Made by a program: the position numbers and the translations under genes. The notes under the pieces are model-generated. The model was given only the letters and a program-made list of their open reading frames with translations. It did not search any database and was not told where the DNA came from. From assembly GCA_028822375.1 (NCBI GenBank), contig JAPKDW010000015.1, positions 1 to 34,792 of the forward strand: DNA of 34,792 bases, given 5' to 3'. The stretch is from Opitutaceae bacterium (GTDB taxonomy: Bacteria; Verrucomicrobiota; Verrucomicrobiia; Opitutales; Opitutaceae). Below, in pieces: positions 1-8,460 of the stretch. Within the stretch, counting starts at the first letter, position 1. Each line of letters opens with the position of its first letter.

Positions 1-1450
1 TAAACGCTTCGCGCTCTTTTTCGAGCGATGCGAGGGCTTCTTCCTCTGAGACGGTGTTTGCTGGAGTGAGGAGGCTGACGAGTATGCAGAATACCGTGGA
101 TACGACGACCGATGGGATTGTGACTCCACCGTAGATCGCTTTCCATTCTGAGTTGAATACGATAATAAGAGCGGTGGCCGATCCTGTGATCATGGCGGCG
201 ACTCCGCCTTGCCAGGTACAGCGCTTCCAGAATCTGCCAAACATGCAACAGACGAACATTCCGCTCATTACGATTCCGACCATGTCTTTGATGTAATCGA
301 AGATGTTGTCAGATAAAAGGGAGAATAGAACGGCGCACACTGATGTGAAGGTGGCTCCATAACGGGAGTAGGTAATTGCTTTTTCCTTAGGTGGCATCCT
401 GCCGGTGAAGAGGATAAAGAGGTCGCGCAGTAGGATTGAGGTGCCGGCAATCGCATCGGAACTGGCAGATGAGATGACCGCGCTTAATCCTGCTATCAAT
501 ACGATGATACCGATGCTGGCCGGAAGAATCGTGGTGACGAGTTCGGGGAATGCATGATCTGCTTTTGTTAATCCTGGTACGAGATTGAAGGCGGTGATTC
601 CGATGATGACCGGAATGATGGCAAACAGCAGGTACATGAACCCTGAGATGTAGAGGCTCTTCTGGGCCGTGCCTTTATCTTTGGATGAATAGATGCGCTG
701 TCTGAATGAAGGGACAGTCACCACGCTAATAAAGATGCTTATCACCACGGTTAACGAAGCAAGGATGTTGTCGGAATCCAAAAACGCGAAATAACGTCCG
801 TTGAAAATTGCGTCTGAATGGTTCCACGCATCGATCTTATTGAGGCAAAGAAAACCCATCAGGATAAATCCGAAAAACAGAATGACCGCTTGAATTGTAT
901 CGGTCCAGACGACTGCGGTATAGCCGCCGATGATCACGTAGATAGTAAATGCCGAGGCTACGATAATTTTGGCGGTTGTCATATCGATTCCGGCAATCCA
1001 GTTCAAATAAAGACTTCCGCCCAAGATATGAGTGCCAAGCCAGCCAACCGATGCGAAGAAAATGATGAGGGCGACGATGCCTTTGATTAAGCGATTTCCG
1101 CCGTAGTAAAACGAAATCTCTTCCGAGAGTGTCATGAAATTATACTTACGTACGTCTGCGAAGAATTTGGCTAAAAAGAAAAGCCCCGCTGCTCCGCCGA
1201 TTGCAAACAAGGCGCCAGCCCAGCCGTGTGTGTAGGCTTTTCCGACCGCTCCCATGCTAGAGCCTGTTCCGACCATTGTCGCGATAGTGGTTCCCAGTAT
1301 TAAGAGGAACGGGACGCTACGGCCTCCGAGGAGAAAATCGTCGCCAGTTTTTTGTTTTCGCGAAACCCACCAGCCGAGTACGACCATTGCTACGATGTAG
1401 ATGCTAAAGCATATCAGGAAGAGATCTTTGTCGAAATTCGATTCATTCAT
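1..1450 (-). CDS. Sodium:solute symporter (SSS family), C-terminus cut by window edge
   Basis: Open minus-strand frame from ATG at 1450, hand-translated as MNESNFDKDLFLICFSIYIVAMVVLGWWVSRKQKTGDDFLLGGRSVPLLILGTTIATMVGTGSSMGAVGKAYTHGWAGALF...; typical SSS N-terminus and many TM segments. Not in the ORF track because no stop lies inside the window. Confidence 0.88.
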   Translation of the reverse strand, partial: MNESNFDKDLFLICFSIYIVAMVVLGWWVSRKQKTGDDFLLGGRSVPFLLILGTTIATMVGTGSSMGAVGKAYTHGWAGALFAIGGAAGLFFLAKFFADVRKYNFMTLSEEISFYYGGNRLIKGIVALIIFFASVGWLGTHILGGSLYLNWIAGIDMTTAKIIVASAFTIYVIIGGYTAVVWTDTIQAVILFFGFILMGFLCLNKIDAWNHSDAIFNGRYFAFLDSDNILASLTVVISIFISVVTVPSFRQRIYSSKDKGTAQKSLYISGFMYLLFAIIPVIIGITAFNLVPGLTKADHAFPELVTTILPASIGIIVLIAGLSAVISSASSDAIAGTSILLRDLFILFTGRMPPKEKAITYSRYGATFTSVCAVLFSLLSDNIFDYIKDMVGIVMSGMFVCCMFGRFWKRCTWQGGVAAMITGSATALIIVFNSEWKAIYGGVTIPSVVVSTVFCILVSLLTPANTVSEEEALASLEKEREAF

Positions 1451-1548
1451 AGTCTATAGAGAAGATGGGTATTGGGTTGAGGAAAAGGGGAGGGAGCTGA
1501 TCGTTGGTTGGGTTGCTCGGCATAGCGCTTAACACGCGACAACAGGAT

Positions 1549-2457
1549 TCAATCGCTTGAAGTTATGCTAAAAATGTTTTCTAGAGCAGCTTTGGTTTCG
1601 GCGTCGAGGGTGACGCTTTTGCAGGAAGCAGCGGCTTCTGCTTGGCTTGGGGTGCGGCAGCCTAAGATCGCCGCGGTGACTCCGGAAATCGAAGTGACCC
1701 AGGCTACGACGAGTTGTTGGAGTGTGAGGCCCTGAGATTGGGCGAGCTTTTGCGTGGCTTGGACTTGTTGGTTGATAACGCCCAGGTGGGGTTCTTGGAA
1801 ATTAGGATCGGCTTTTCGGTGATCGTCGCTTGGAAGCGAATTGACATAAGCGGGAGTGACTTTACCCAGGAGGAGTCCTTTTTGCATGGGACTATAGGCG
1901 AGGACTTGGATGTTTTGCTCGCGGCAAAAAGGAACGATGGAGTCGAGTAGTGATGGTTCTAGAAGACTCAGTGGCGATTGAAGCGTATCGATCGACATGA
2001 TCGGCTGACAGCGTTTGAGTTGTTCTACGCTGAAATTGGATACGCCCGCGTAGCGAAGCTTTCCGGCTTGTTTTAAGTCCGCAACCGTACTCCAGGCTTC
2101 TTCGATGCCTTCGTCGGGAATTGGCCAATGGACTTGGTAGAGATCGATGACGTCCGTTTTCAGTCGCCGGAGACTGTCTTCGCATTCTTTGCGTTTTTCG
2201 TTCCAGCAGCGACCAAGTTTGGTGGCAACGAATGGTCTCTCGGCGAGTCCGGCGAGCGTGTTGCCGACAACGGTTTCGGCGACGCCTAGACCGTAGGCAG
2301 GAGCTGTATCGATCCAGTTGATACCAGAATCGAGGGCTTTGCAAATGGTAGCAATGGAGGTTTCGTCGTCTTGCGGCCCCCAGCTGGCTTTCCAGTCGGC
2401 TCCACCCATGGCGAATGTGCCAAGACCGATGGAGCTGATTTCAGATTCGATAGGCAT
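1549..2457 (-). CDS. Aldo/keto reductase
   Basis: ORF 302 aa; motifs GLGTFAMGG, GINWIDTAPAYGLGVAETVVG, DLYQVHWP, AGVSNFSVEQL, AYSPMQKGLL typical of the AKR superfamily. Confidence 0.92.
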   Translation of the reverse strand: MPIESEISSIGLGTFAMGGADWKASWGPQDDETSIATICKALDSGINWIDTAPAYGLGVAETVVGNTLAGLAERPFVATKLGRCWNEKRKECEDSLRRLKTDVIDLYQVHWPIPDEGIEEAWSTVADLKQAGKLRYAGVSNFSVEQLKRCQPIMSIDTLQSPLSLLEPSLLDSIVPFCREQNIQVLAYSPMQKGLLLGKVTPAYVNSLPSDDHRKADPNFQEPHLGVINQQVQATQKLAQSQGLTLQQLVVAWVTSISGVTAAILGCRTPSQAEAAASCKSVTLDAETKAALENIFSITSSD

Positions 2458-2458
2458 G

Positions 2459-2557
2459 GGTGAAGGGAGGATGAAGGATGAAGGGAGAAGGGTGAAGGGT
2501 GAAGGGTGAAGGGTGAAGGGTGAAGGGAGGATGAGGGGTGAAGGGAGGATGAAGGAT
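2459..2557. repeat. Degenerate 7-bp tandem repeat (GGGTGAA / GGATGAA units)
   Basis: GGGTGAAGGGTGAAGGGTGAAGGGTGAAGGGTGAAGGG core flanked by ATGAAGG variants, directly upstream of the AKR start codon. Confidence 0.9.
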
Positions 2558-2582
2558 GAAATGTGTTTTTGAAAAAAATAAA

Positions 2583-2609
2583 AAAGGAGGACCGGGTTGG
2601 TCCTCCTTT
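2583..2609 (-). terminator. Rho-independent terminator of the alpha/beta hydrolase gene
   Basis: Perfect 11-bp stem AAAGGAGGACC-GGGTT-GGTCCTCCTTT; on the minus strand it is followed by TTATTTTTTT, 21 nt after the hydrolase stop. Confidence 0.85.
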
Positions 2610-2629
2610 GGTGAAGTTTGGGCTGGTGA

Positions 2630-3433
2630 TTAGTGGGCGTTAAGCCATTCGAGGATTCTCGGATTGAAGTCGTCCATTTTCTCGAAGTGGAATGCGTGGC
2701 CGGCGTCGTCGTAGAAATGAGTATCGCAGTTCGGGATGGCTGCGGCTACTTCTTTACCCATCCAGATAGGGGTGAAGATGTCGTCCTTGCCACCGATGAC
2801 CAGGCACGGTTGGGAGATCTTTCCGAGCTGATCGTACACGTTGTGATTGATACAGGCGGCGGCTTGACCTTCGAGGCCGTGAAGCGGTTGAGGAGTTGGT
2901 CCGTTTGCGAAACCTTGGCGACCTTCTAGCAATCCTTCGTGAAAACCGTCATCGTCCCAAGCTGGCTTCGTGAATATGAGTAGCTGTATCCATTCCATGA
3001 ATTGAGCAGGAGAAAGGTGGGCGAAGCATGCCTTCATGTGTTCGAAGGTCGACTTCGCGTAGCGGTCGCAACGAGCCCAAGGACACATGAGCACTGCGCT
3101 TTTCACTTTTTGAGGATGACGCAGGCAAAGTTGTTGGGCGATGATGGATCCCATGGAAACGCCGACGACGCGCGCGGATTCGATTCCAAGCGCATCCATA
3201 AGGCCAGCGTAGTCATCGGCCATCGTGGCGCTGTCGTAGTCGCCTTCAGGTTTGTCGGTGAGTCCAATGCCGCGATTGTCGACCAGAATGCAGCGATAGT
3301 TTTGGCTCCAGAGATCGGCATGGGCTTCCCAAACGCCGCCAGGCGCAGTGATGCCCATGATGAGAATGAGAGGATCGCCGCTGCCGCGTTCCTCGTAGTT
3401 CATTTGGATTCCGTTAGATTGAATGAGTGGCAT
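2630..3433 (-). CDS. Alpha/beta fold hydrolase
   Basis: 267 aa; VDNRGIGLTDKP, nucleophile elbow GVSMGSIIAQ, terminal DDAGHAFHFE. Confidence 0.9.
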   Translation of the reverse strand: MPLIQSNGIQMNYEERGSGDPLILIMGITAPGGVWEAHADLWSQNYRCILVDNRGIGLTDKPEGDYDSATMADDYAGLMDALGIESARVVGVSMGSIIAQQLCLRHPQKVKSAVLMCPWARCDRYAKSTFEHMKACFAHLSPAQFMEWIQLLIFTKPAWDDDGFHEGLLEGRQGFANGPTPQPLHGLEGQAAACINHNVYDQLGKISQPCLVIGGKDDIFTPIWMGKEVAAAIPNCDTHFYDDAGHAFHFEKMDDFNPRILEWLNAH

Positions 3434-3718
3434 AGTGATGAGAGAATGAAGGTTCGTTAAGGTGGTAAAGGATGAGTCATTTTCGAGGACTCAAGTAATG
3501 AACGGATTTTGGAAACTTGCTCGATGGCTATCAAGGATTTAAATGATAAACTTTGGGCGTTCAGAGAGAGGGATTAAAATGACCTCGGTGAACGTGTTTT
3601 ACGATTTTGCGCTTTCATTTTTGTAAAAAACGCGATTGGGTGTTGCTTTGAATCCAACACGTGTAGGGACTGGAGCTTTTCTTCGTTTTTTTCACTCTGG
3701 ATATTTGGCAATTTTTCT

Positions 3719-5584
3719 ATGAAACCCATCAATCGATTTCTTTTAGATAATAATATCCGGATTGCTCGGAATCCCTGCGTCAGTCCTGACTTTTGTTTGG
3801 ATTGGGATGAGTTAAAAGGCCATTTGGCAACAGGCGAGGGAATCGTTGTTCACGATAAAAGCGTGTTCGAGACGACTGCAGGCAAGTGGGCGGTTGTTGA
3901 GAACGCTAATGGCGATCACGCTTGGCGCTTGAGCGTAGGTTCGGGTGACGGTTCAGAAACGGGACTTTCGGATAGAGCGGAGATTGGTGAGTTTATTTAT
4001 TTTCCGGCAAGCTTGGAGAATCTGATTGCGATCAAGAATCGAGTACAGGAGGTCAATCCCAGGAGCGCTATCTTTCCCAGCGCAGGTGGCAATCTCGGGA
4101 AAAGCACATTGGGGATCGGCGCCCGTTTCACGACGTTACATTGGCCGGGCGTCGATTGGGCGATGGCTAATTTGGGTATCGGAATGACCGCAAATCAAAA
4201 CAGCATTCCGCGGGAGTTGGTATACGACGTGGATGTGATGCTCGCTGACGAGTTGGACACGGTGCCATTTCCGTTTATCGGAACGAATGTTCCCGAAGGA
4301 CACCAGGGTCAATCAGTTGAAGGAATGAGCCATGGTTGTGTGATGGCGAAGTTGAAGACCGGATTTCATCAACGTGGGATAGCGTGGAGCTTTAATGCGG
4401 ACCATCAGCCGATCGGCGGAAAGTTCGATGTGAGGGAAGACCAATTGGTTACCGGTTGTTTGTTCGCGTCGTACATTACTTTCGATATCTCGCCAGAGTT
4501 GGCATTAACGCAATCGCCTGAGTCCGCTGCGGATCGACGCTCGTCCGTCGAATCGGAAATCGCTGCGAATTTAGTCTCGAATGTAGCTAAGCGGGTCGAA
4601 GGCGCTGGCTTGAGTTTGGATCAGGCAGAGTTGGATGCATTGCTGTGCTACGTTTGGCCGGCGATGAAGAAGATGAAGGTTCGCGATGAGAAGTATCGCC
4701 GAGCCCGCGAAGCAGCGTTTACGACGGAGGCGGGTTGCTCGTATTTACGCGAGTTGTCTATAGACGAACTTCCCGGACTGACCACACCGGAAACGACAGC
4801 AATCATGTTGGCCTTGTGCATCGAGATGGACATGCCGGTTCAGTTCGTGGCGCCGGCGTTTGGCTTTCAAAAGAACATGCCGTTTCCGAGTAACGATCGT
4901 TTGCGCGAGTTAGCGACAGCCCAATGGGAAGTTTGCAAGGCATTCGACGTTAGCATCGGCTTTCACTCGGGATCCGGAAAGTCGGCTGAAAACTATCAGG
5001 TAATGGGCGAGGTCACTGGAGGTAATCTGGAGATCAAGACCAGCGGCCGCTACACGTACGAAATGGGAATCGCTTTGCACGGGTCTGAAAATGCAGCGGA
5101 CCAGGTTTTGTGGAAGGATTGGCATGCGTTCACTTTAGAGCTAGCAGTAGCGGGCGCGTTTAGCGCTGAAGAGACCGAGCAAAAAATGGCTCGTGAGTTT
5201 ATCGTCGATGCTCTCGAATTCGAGAAAGTATCGACCGATGTGTTCGAGTCGCCTGATTCTTGTCGCGCTGCTCTGGAATCGTTGGTCCCGAATCCGGATC
5301 ACATGTTCTGGTTTGAATACAATTTCCTCTATGTTCTTGCAGCTAACGGAAAAGCTGAAAAAGCGTCGCTGGGCGATCACTCGGGAGCAGGCTACCGTCA
5401 ACGGGAACGTTTTTACACAATCAGCGACGAAGGGCAATTGCGTTTCGCTCGAAGAGTTGCTGAGTACATTGTGTTCTTGGCTCGCAATACGGGCTTGGCG
5501 AGCGCTGAGACCTGCGATGCGGCGATGAGTCGCTTGGAGGGTTATGCGAACTGGGATGCGTTTCTCGCAGATATCGCTGGTTAG
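3719..5584 (+). CDS. uxaE: Tagaturonate epimerase (UxaE-like) family protein
   Basis: 621 aa ORF resembling the UxaE family as remembered (no search run); immediately upstream of uxaC with a 44-nt gap, the expected partner in hexuronate catabolism. Confidence 0.72.
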   Translation: MKPINRFLLDNNIRIARNPCVSPDFCLDWDELKGHLATGEGIVVHDKSVFETTAGKWAVVENANGDHAWRLSVGSGDGSETGLSDRAEIGEFIYFPASLENLIAIKNRVQEVNPRSAIFPSAGGNLGKSTLGIGARFTTLHWPGVDWAMANLGIGMTANQNSIPRELVYDVDVMLADELDTVPFPFIGTNVPEGHQGQSVEGMSHGCVMAKLKTGFHQRGIAWSFNADHQPIGGKFDVREDQLVTGCLFASYITFDISPELALTQSPESAADRRSSVESEIAANLVSNVAKRVEGAGLSLDQAELDALLCYVWPAMKKMKVRDEKYRRAREAAFTTEAGCSYLRELSIDELPGLTTPETTAIMLALCIEMDMPVQFVAPAFGFQKNMPFPSNDRLRELATAQWEVCKAFDVSIGFHSGSGKSAENYQVMGEVTGGNLEIKTSGRYTYEMGIALHGSENAADQVLWKDWHAFTLELAVAGAFSAEETEQKMAREFIVDALEFEKVSTDVFESPDSCRAALESLVPNPDHMFWFEYNFLYVLAANGKAEKASLGDHSGAGYRQRERFYTISDEGQLRFARRVAEYIVFLARNTGLASAETCDAAMSRLEGYANWDAFLADIAG

Positions 5585-5628
5585 TTTTTCGATCACTTAG
5601 ACCTTCGTTAATTAGTATCCAAAATTTT

Positions 5629-7032
5629 ATGTCATTTATTCACGACGATTTTCTTTTACAAAGCGATGCCGCGAGCGAGCTGTATCACAACTACGCGAAA
5701 GACGAGCCAATCTACGACTACCACTGTCATTTGCCGCCGCAGGATGTCGCTACCAATCGTCGGTTTTCAAATTTGTATGAGATTTGGCTAGAGGGCGATC
5801 ACTACAAGTGGCGAGCTATGCGAGCGAATGGCGTGCCCGAAGAGCTCTGTACCGGCGATGCGGATCCGTTCGACAAGTTCATGGCGTGGTGCAAAACGGT
5901 ACCGCATACTCTGCGGAATCCATTGTATCATTGGAGCCACTTGGAGCTTAAACGTTATTTCGGTATCGATTTGTTGATCAACGAAGATACGGCCAAGGAA
6001 ATTTGGGATACGACGAGCGAGCTTCTTAAATCGGAAGCTCTAAGCGCTCATGGAATTTTGAAGGACTTCAAGGTAAAGGTGATCGGTACGACCGATGATC
6101 CGATTGACAATTTGGAGCATCATCAGGCAATTCAGTTATTAGATTTGGATACGAAAGTCGTTCCGACCTTTCGCCCTGACAAGGGGTTGATGGTTGATAC
6201 TCCGGAGGCGTTTAATGCCTGGACGGATCGTTTGTCCGAAGTGTCGGGAGTTTCTGTGAGCTCTTTCGATGCATTCTTGGAAGCTCTCAAGTCGCGTCAT
6301 GATTTCTTTCATGAAATGGGAGGTCGTTTGACGGATCATGGGCTCGAGCGTTGCTTTCATGCGGAAACGAGTCTGAGCGCGGTCAGTGTGATCTTTTCGA
6401 AGGCTCGCGGGGGCGTGGCGGCTTCGGTTGACGAGAAGGAGCAGTTCGCGTTTTACGTGATGCGCGAGCTTGGTCGTTGGAATGCGGAGAAGAACTGGAC
6501 GATGCAGCTTCATTTGGGAGCAATGCGGGCTAATAATACACGCATGTTCAAGGAGCTCGGTGCTGATACGGGATTCGATTCGGTTGGCGATCTTCCGCAA
6601 GTGGCGAAGTTGAGGAGCTTTTTCGATAGTTTGGAACAGACTGGGCAATTGCCGAAGTCGGTCGTCTATAATTTGAATTGGTCGGATAACTACGCGATCG
6701 CGACAATGTTGGGAAATTTCCAGGATGGCATAACGCCTGGCAAAATGCAGCTCGGGTCCGGGTGGTGGTTTTCGGATCAGAAGGAAGCGATGGAAGCTCA
6801 AATGAATGCGCTCTCGAACTTGGGGTTGATGTCTCGATTCGTGGGGATGTTGACCGATTCGCGTTCATTTCTGTCGTACCCGCGTCACGAGTATTTTCGC
6901 AGAGTCCTTTGCAATCTGATTGGCACGGATGTTGAGAACGGCGAGTTGCCGCGCGATATGGAATTAGTTGGAGGAATGGTTCGAAATATTTGTTTCGCGA
7001 ATGCGGAGAATTATTTTGGGATTACGAGCTGA
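5629..7032 (+). CDS. uxaC: Glucuronate/uronate isomerase
   Basis: 467 aa; PIYDYHCHLPPQDVATNRRFSNLYEIWLEGDHYKWRAMRANGV, LYHWSHLELKRYFGI, GTTDDPIDNLEHH, WTMQLHLGAMRANNTRMF are UxaC hallmarks. Confidence 0.96.
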   Translation: MSFIHDDFLLQSDAASELYHNYAKDEPIYDYHCHLPPQDVATNRRFSNLYEIWLEGDHYKWRAMRANGVPEELCTGDADPFDKFMAWCKTVPHTLRNPLYHWSHLELKRYFGIDLLINEDTAKEIWDTTSELLKSEALSAHGILKDFKVKVIGTTDDPIDNLEHHQAIQLLDLDTKVVPTFRPDKGLMVDTPEAFNAWTDRLSEVSGVSVSSFDAFLEALKSRHDFFHEMGGRLTDHGLERCFHAETSLSAVSVIFSKARGGVAASVDEKEQFAFYVMRELGRWNAEKNWTMQLHLGAMRANNTRMFKELGADTGFDSVGDLPQVAKLRSFFDSLEQTGQLPKSVVYNLNWSDNYAIATMLGNFQDGITPGKMQLGSGWWFSDQKEAMEAQMNALSNLGLMSRFVGMLTDSRSFLSYPRHEYFRRVLCNLIGTDVENGELPRDMELVGGMVRNICFANAENYFGITS

Positions 7033-7043
7033 GTATTTTCGAT

Positions 7044-7123
7044 GTATGAGCGGGTTTATCCCGCGATAGTTTAGCCTCTCAAAAGATAGAATTAGAAGAA
7101 TCGCGGGATAAACCCGCTCCTAC
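7044..7123. repeat. Family A inverted repeat (24-nt arms, GTAGGAGCGGGTTTATCCCGCGAT)
   Basis: Left arm 7044-7067 and right arm 7100-7123, one mismatch; second copy at 16462-16538. Confidence 0.92.
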
Positions 7124-7220
7124 AGGTTGGGGACATGGCGATTTCCAAATTATTGGAAACTCAAAAAGTTGTCCAAAGATCACCTTTTCAGGACCGATTG
7201 ATGTTGAGAGGGGTTGACGC

Positions 7221-7246
7221 GGCTCTCTCGGCGATAGAGCCCTACC
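7221..7246. repeat. Hairpin GGCTCT...AGAGCC followed by CCTACC (related to family F)
   Basis: GGCTCTCTCGGCGATAGAGCCCTACC. Confidence 0.6.
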
Positions 7247-7289
7247 TTTGGATAGAAATTCAAACCTTCTTTGGCGACGTAGGAGCCAT

Positions 7290-7416
7290 CCTTATTTGTC
7301 TCGGCTCGCCGAGGCATCCTAGCGAAGCGATGACTCTTTTGCATTTTGAATGGCCTCACCGGCCTTCGGCCTAGGAGTCTCGCTTCGCGAGCCAATAAGG
7401 ACTCCCGACCAGTCGG
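7290..7416. repeat. Long interrupted inverted repeat with nested short palindromes
   Basis: CCTTATTTGTCTCGGCTCGCC...GCGAAGCGATGACTC pairs imperfectly with GGAGTCTCGCTTCGCGAGCCAATAAGG; nested CCGGCCTTCGGCC and CCCGACCAGTCGGG. Confidence 0.7.
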
Positions 7417-7464
7417 GTGAATAAGGTTTTTTAGTTTTTCTTGAGGAATGTGAGGATTCAAATA

Positions 7465-7488
7465 CGCGGCGCAAGTGCCGGCCCTACG
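7465..7488. repeat. Solo half of family B repeat
   Basis: CGCGGCGCAAGTGCCGGCCCTACG matches the right arm of the family B copies at 13185-13265 and 15331-15403. Confidence 0.8.
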
Positions 7489-7503
7489 CAATCCAACGAG
7501 CGT

Positions 7504-7767
7504 CTAAAAGCCACGACCTTTAACCTTTGTTTGGACACGGCAGAGATACGTATCTGCCGTAATGTAAAGGACGGAGCCATCGCTCCAGGTGAAGCCGGAA
7601 GAAAGGACTTCGATTTTAGCGTCTGAGGCGACGAGCGAATCCATCTTTTTGTCAAATCGAAGCACTTCCCCAATCGATGGAAAATTGATCGAATCTTGAG
7701 CGTGGAGAAAACAAGGGAGGGCGATTATGATAGAAAGAAGGAATTTTGGTTTTGAAAACATAAGCAT
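7504..7767 (-). pseudogene. N-terminal remnant of SMP-30/gluconolactonase-like secreted protein
   Basis: Signal peptide then INFPSIGEVLRFDKKMDSLVASDAKIEVLSSGFTWSDGSVLY, like the start of gluconolactonase-type proteins (…GFxWsEGPvw…); ORF ends at 87 aa next to a family B half repeat. Confidence 0.65.
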
Positions 7768-7987
7768 CGAATAACCTTTGATTATTGGGATGTTAAGCCA
7801 ATTTTAGTGATTCGAAACGGTTGTATTGTACTAATATTGCCAATCCCGCTTTTTTTATTGGCGAATATTTAGTAGAAGTAGTACTTTGACTCATTCTTTG
7901 GTTCTGGTAAATGGCTATTAAGCACTTAGCCAGTTACTAATTGTTCTTAATAATAACTCCCTCGAAAAAATAAAAATCCCCTATAAA

Positions 7988-8301
7988 TTGTTTGCTGCGA
8001 TAATCCTAATCTTTCTATCGGCTTCAGTTGCCTCGGCGGATTTGGTGCCGGGGCCGCCAAGAGAAAGGGCAAGCAAATGGGAGCAGCTACTGCGATCGGC
8101 GGTATGGCGTTTATCAAGAAGACGACTGATCGGTCTTTGAGTAATGTGGACGACTATATCGTGTATTTGCAGGTCAAGCACAGCGGTAGTCTTAAGTACC
8201 AAAAAGCAATGGCTTCGGCGATGGCGCTTTACCCAGAGATGGAAGGCCGGACGGATATCGCGATGAAGAACGCTGCTAGAGCTGCTAAGAAGAAAAAATA
8301 G
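7988..8301 (+). pseudogene. Small secreted protein gene, apparently frameshifted near 8042
   Basis: LFAAIILIFLSASVASAD (signal peptide) in one frame from TTG 7988, then FGAGAAKRKGKQMGAATAIGGMAFIKKTTDRSLSNVDDYIVYLQVKHSG... in another. One extra T at the TTT run (GCGGATTT) would join them. The tracked ORF 8077..8301 is only the 3' part. Confidence 0.5.
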
Positions 8302-8310
8302 AATTTTTTT

Positions 8311-8418
8311 GCCCACGATGCAGCGAAGCGAAGATGGCAAAGCAATAGCACCAATTCTCACGAATCAAAATTATATTCTTCACTAGATTATTCGTGAAGA
8401 TTCGAGTGATTCGTGGGA
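8311..8418. repeat. Family C element (CACGAAT flavour), left arm disrupted
   Basis: T7 then GCCCACGA...ATTCTCACGAAT; intact right arm 8390-8418 ATTCGTG-AAG-ATTCGAG-TG-ATTCGTGGGA. Confidence 0.75.
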
Positions 8419-8460
8419 GTTCTTTTAGCCTATTCTAAATGGATCAGATCGCGGCCCGTC

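Noticed and set aside
6139-6801. 220-aa minus-strand ORF
   Set aside because: Antisense to uxaC; no recognisable motifs.
7044-7123. Family A element as an insertion sequence or MITE with target-site duplication
   Set aside because: No transposase ORF in the window and no convincing flanking direct repeat could be seen.
7180-7491. 103-aa minus-strand ORF as a gene
   Set aside because: Most of it is translated repeat DNA (7290-7488) with no coding signature.
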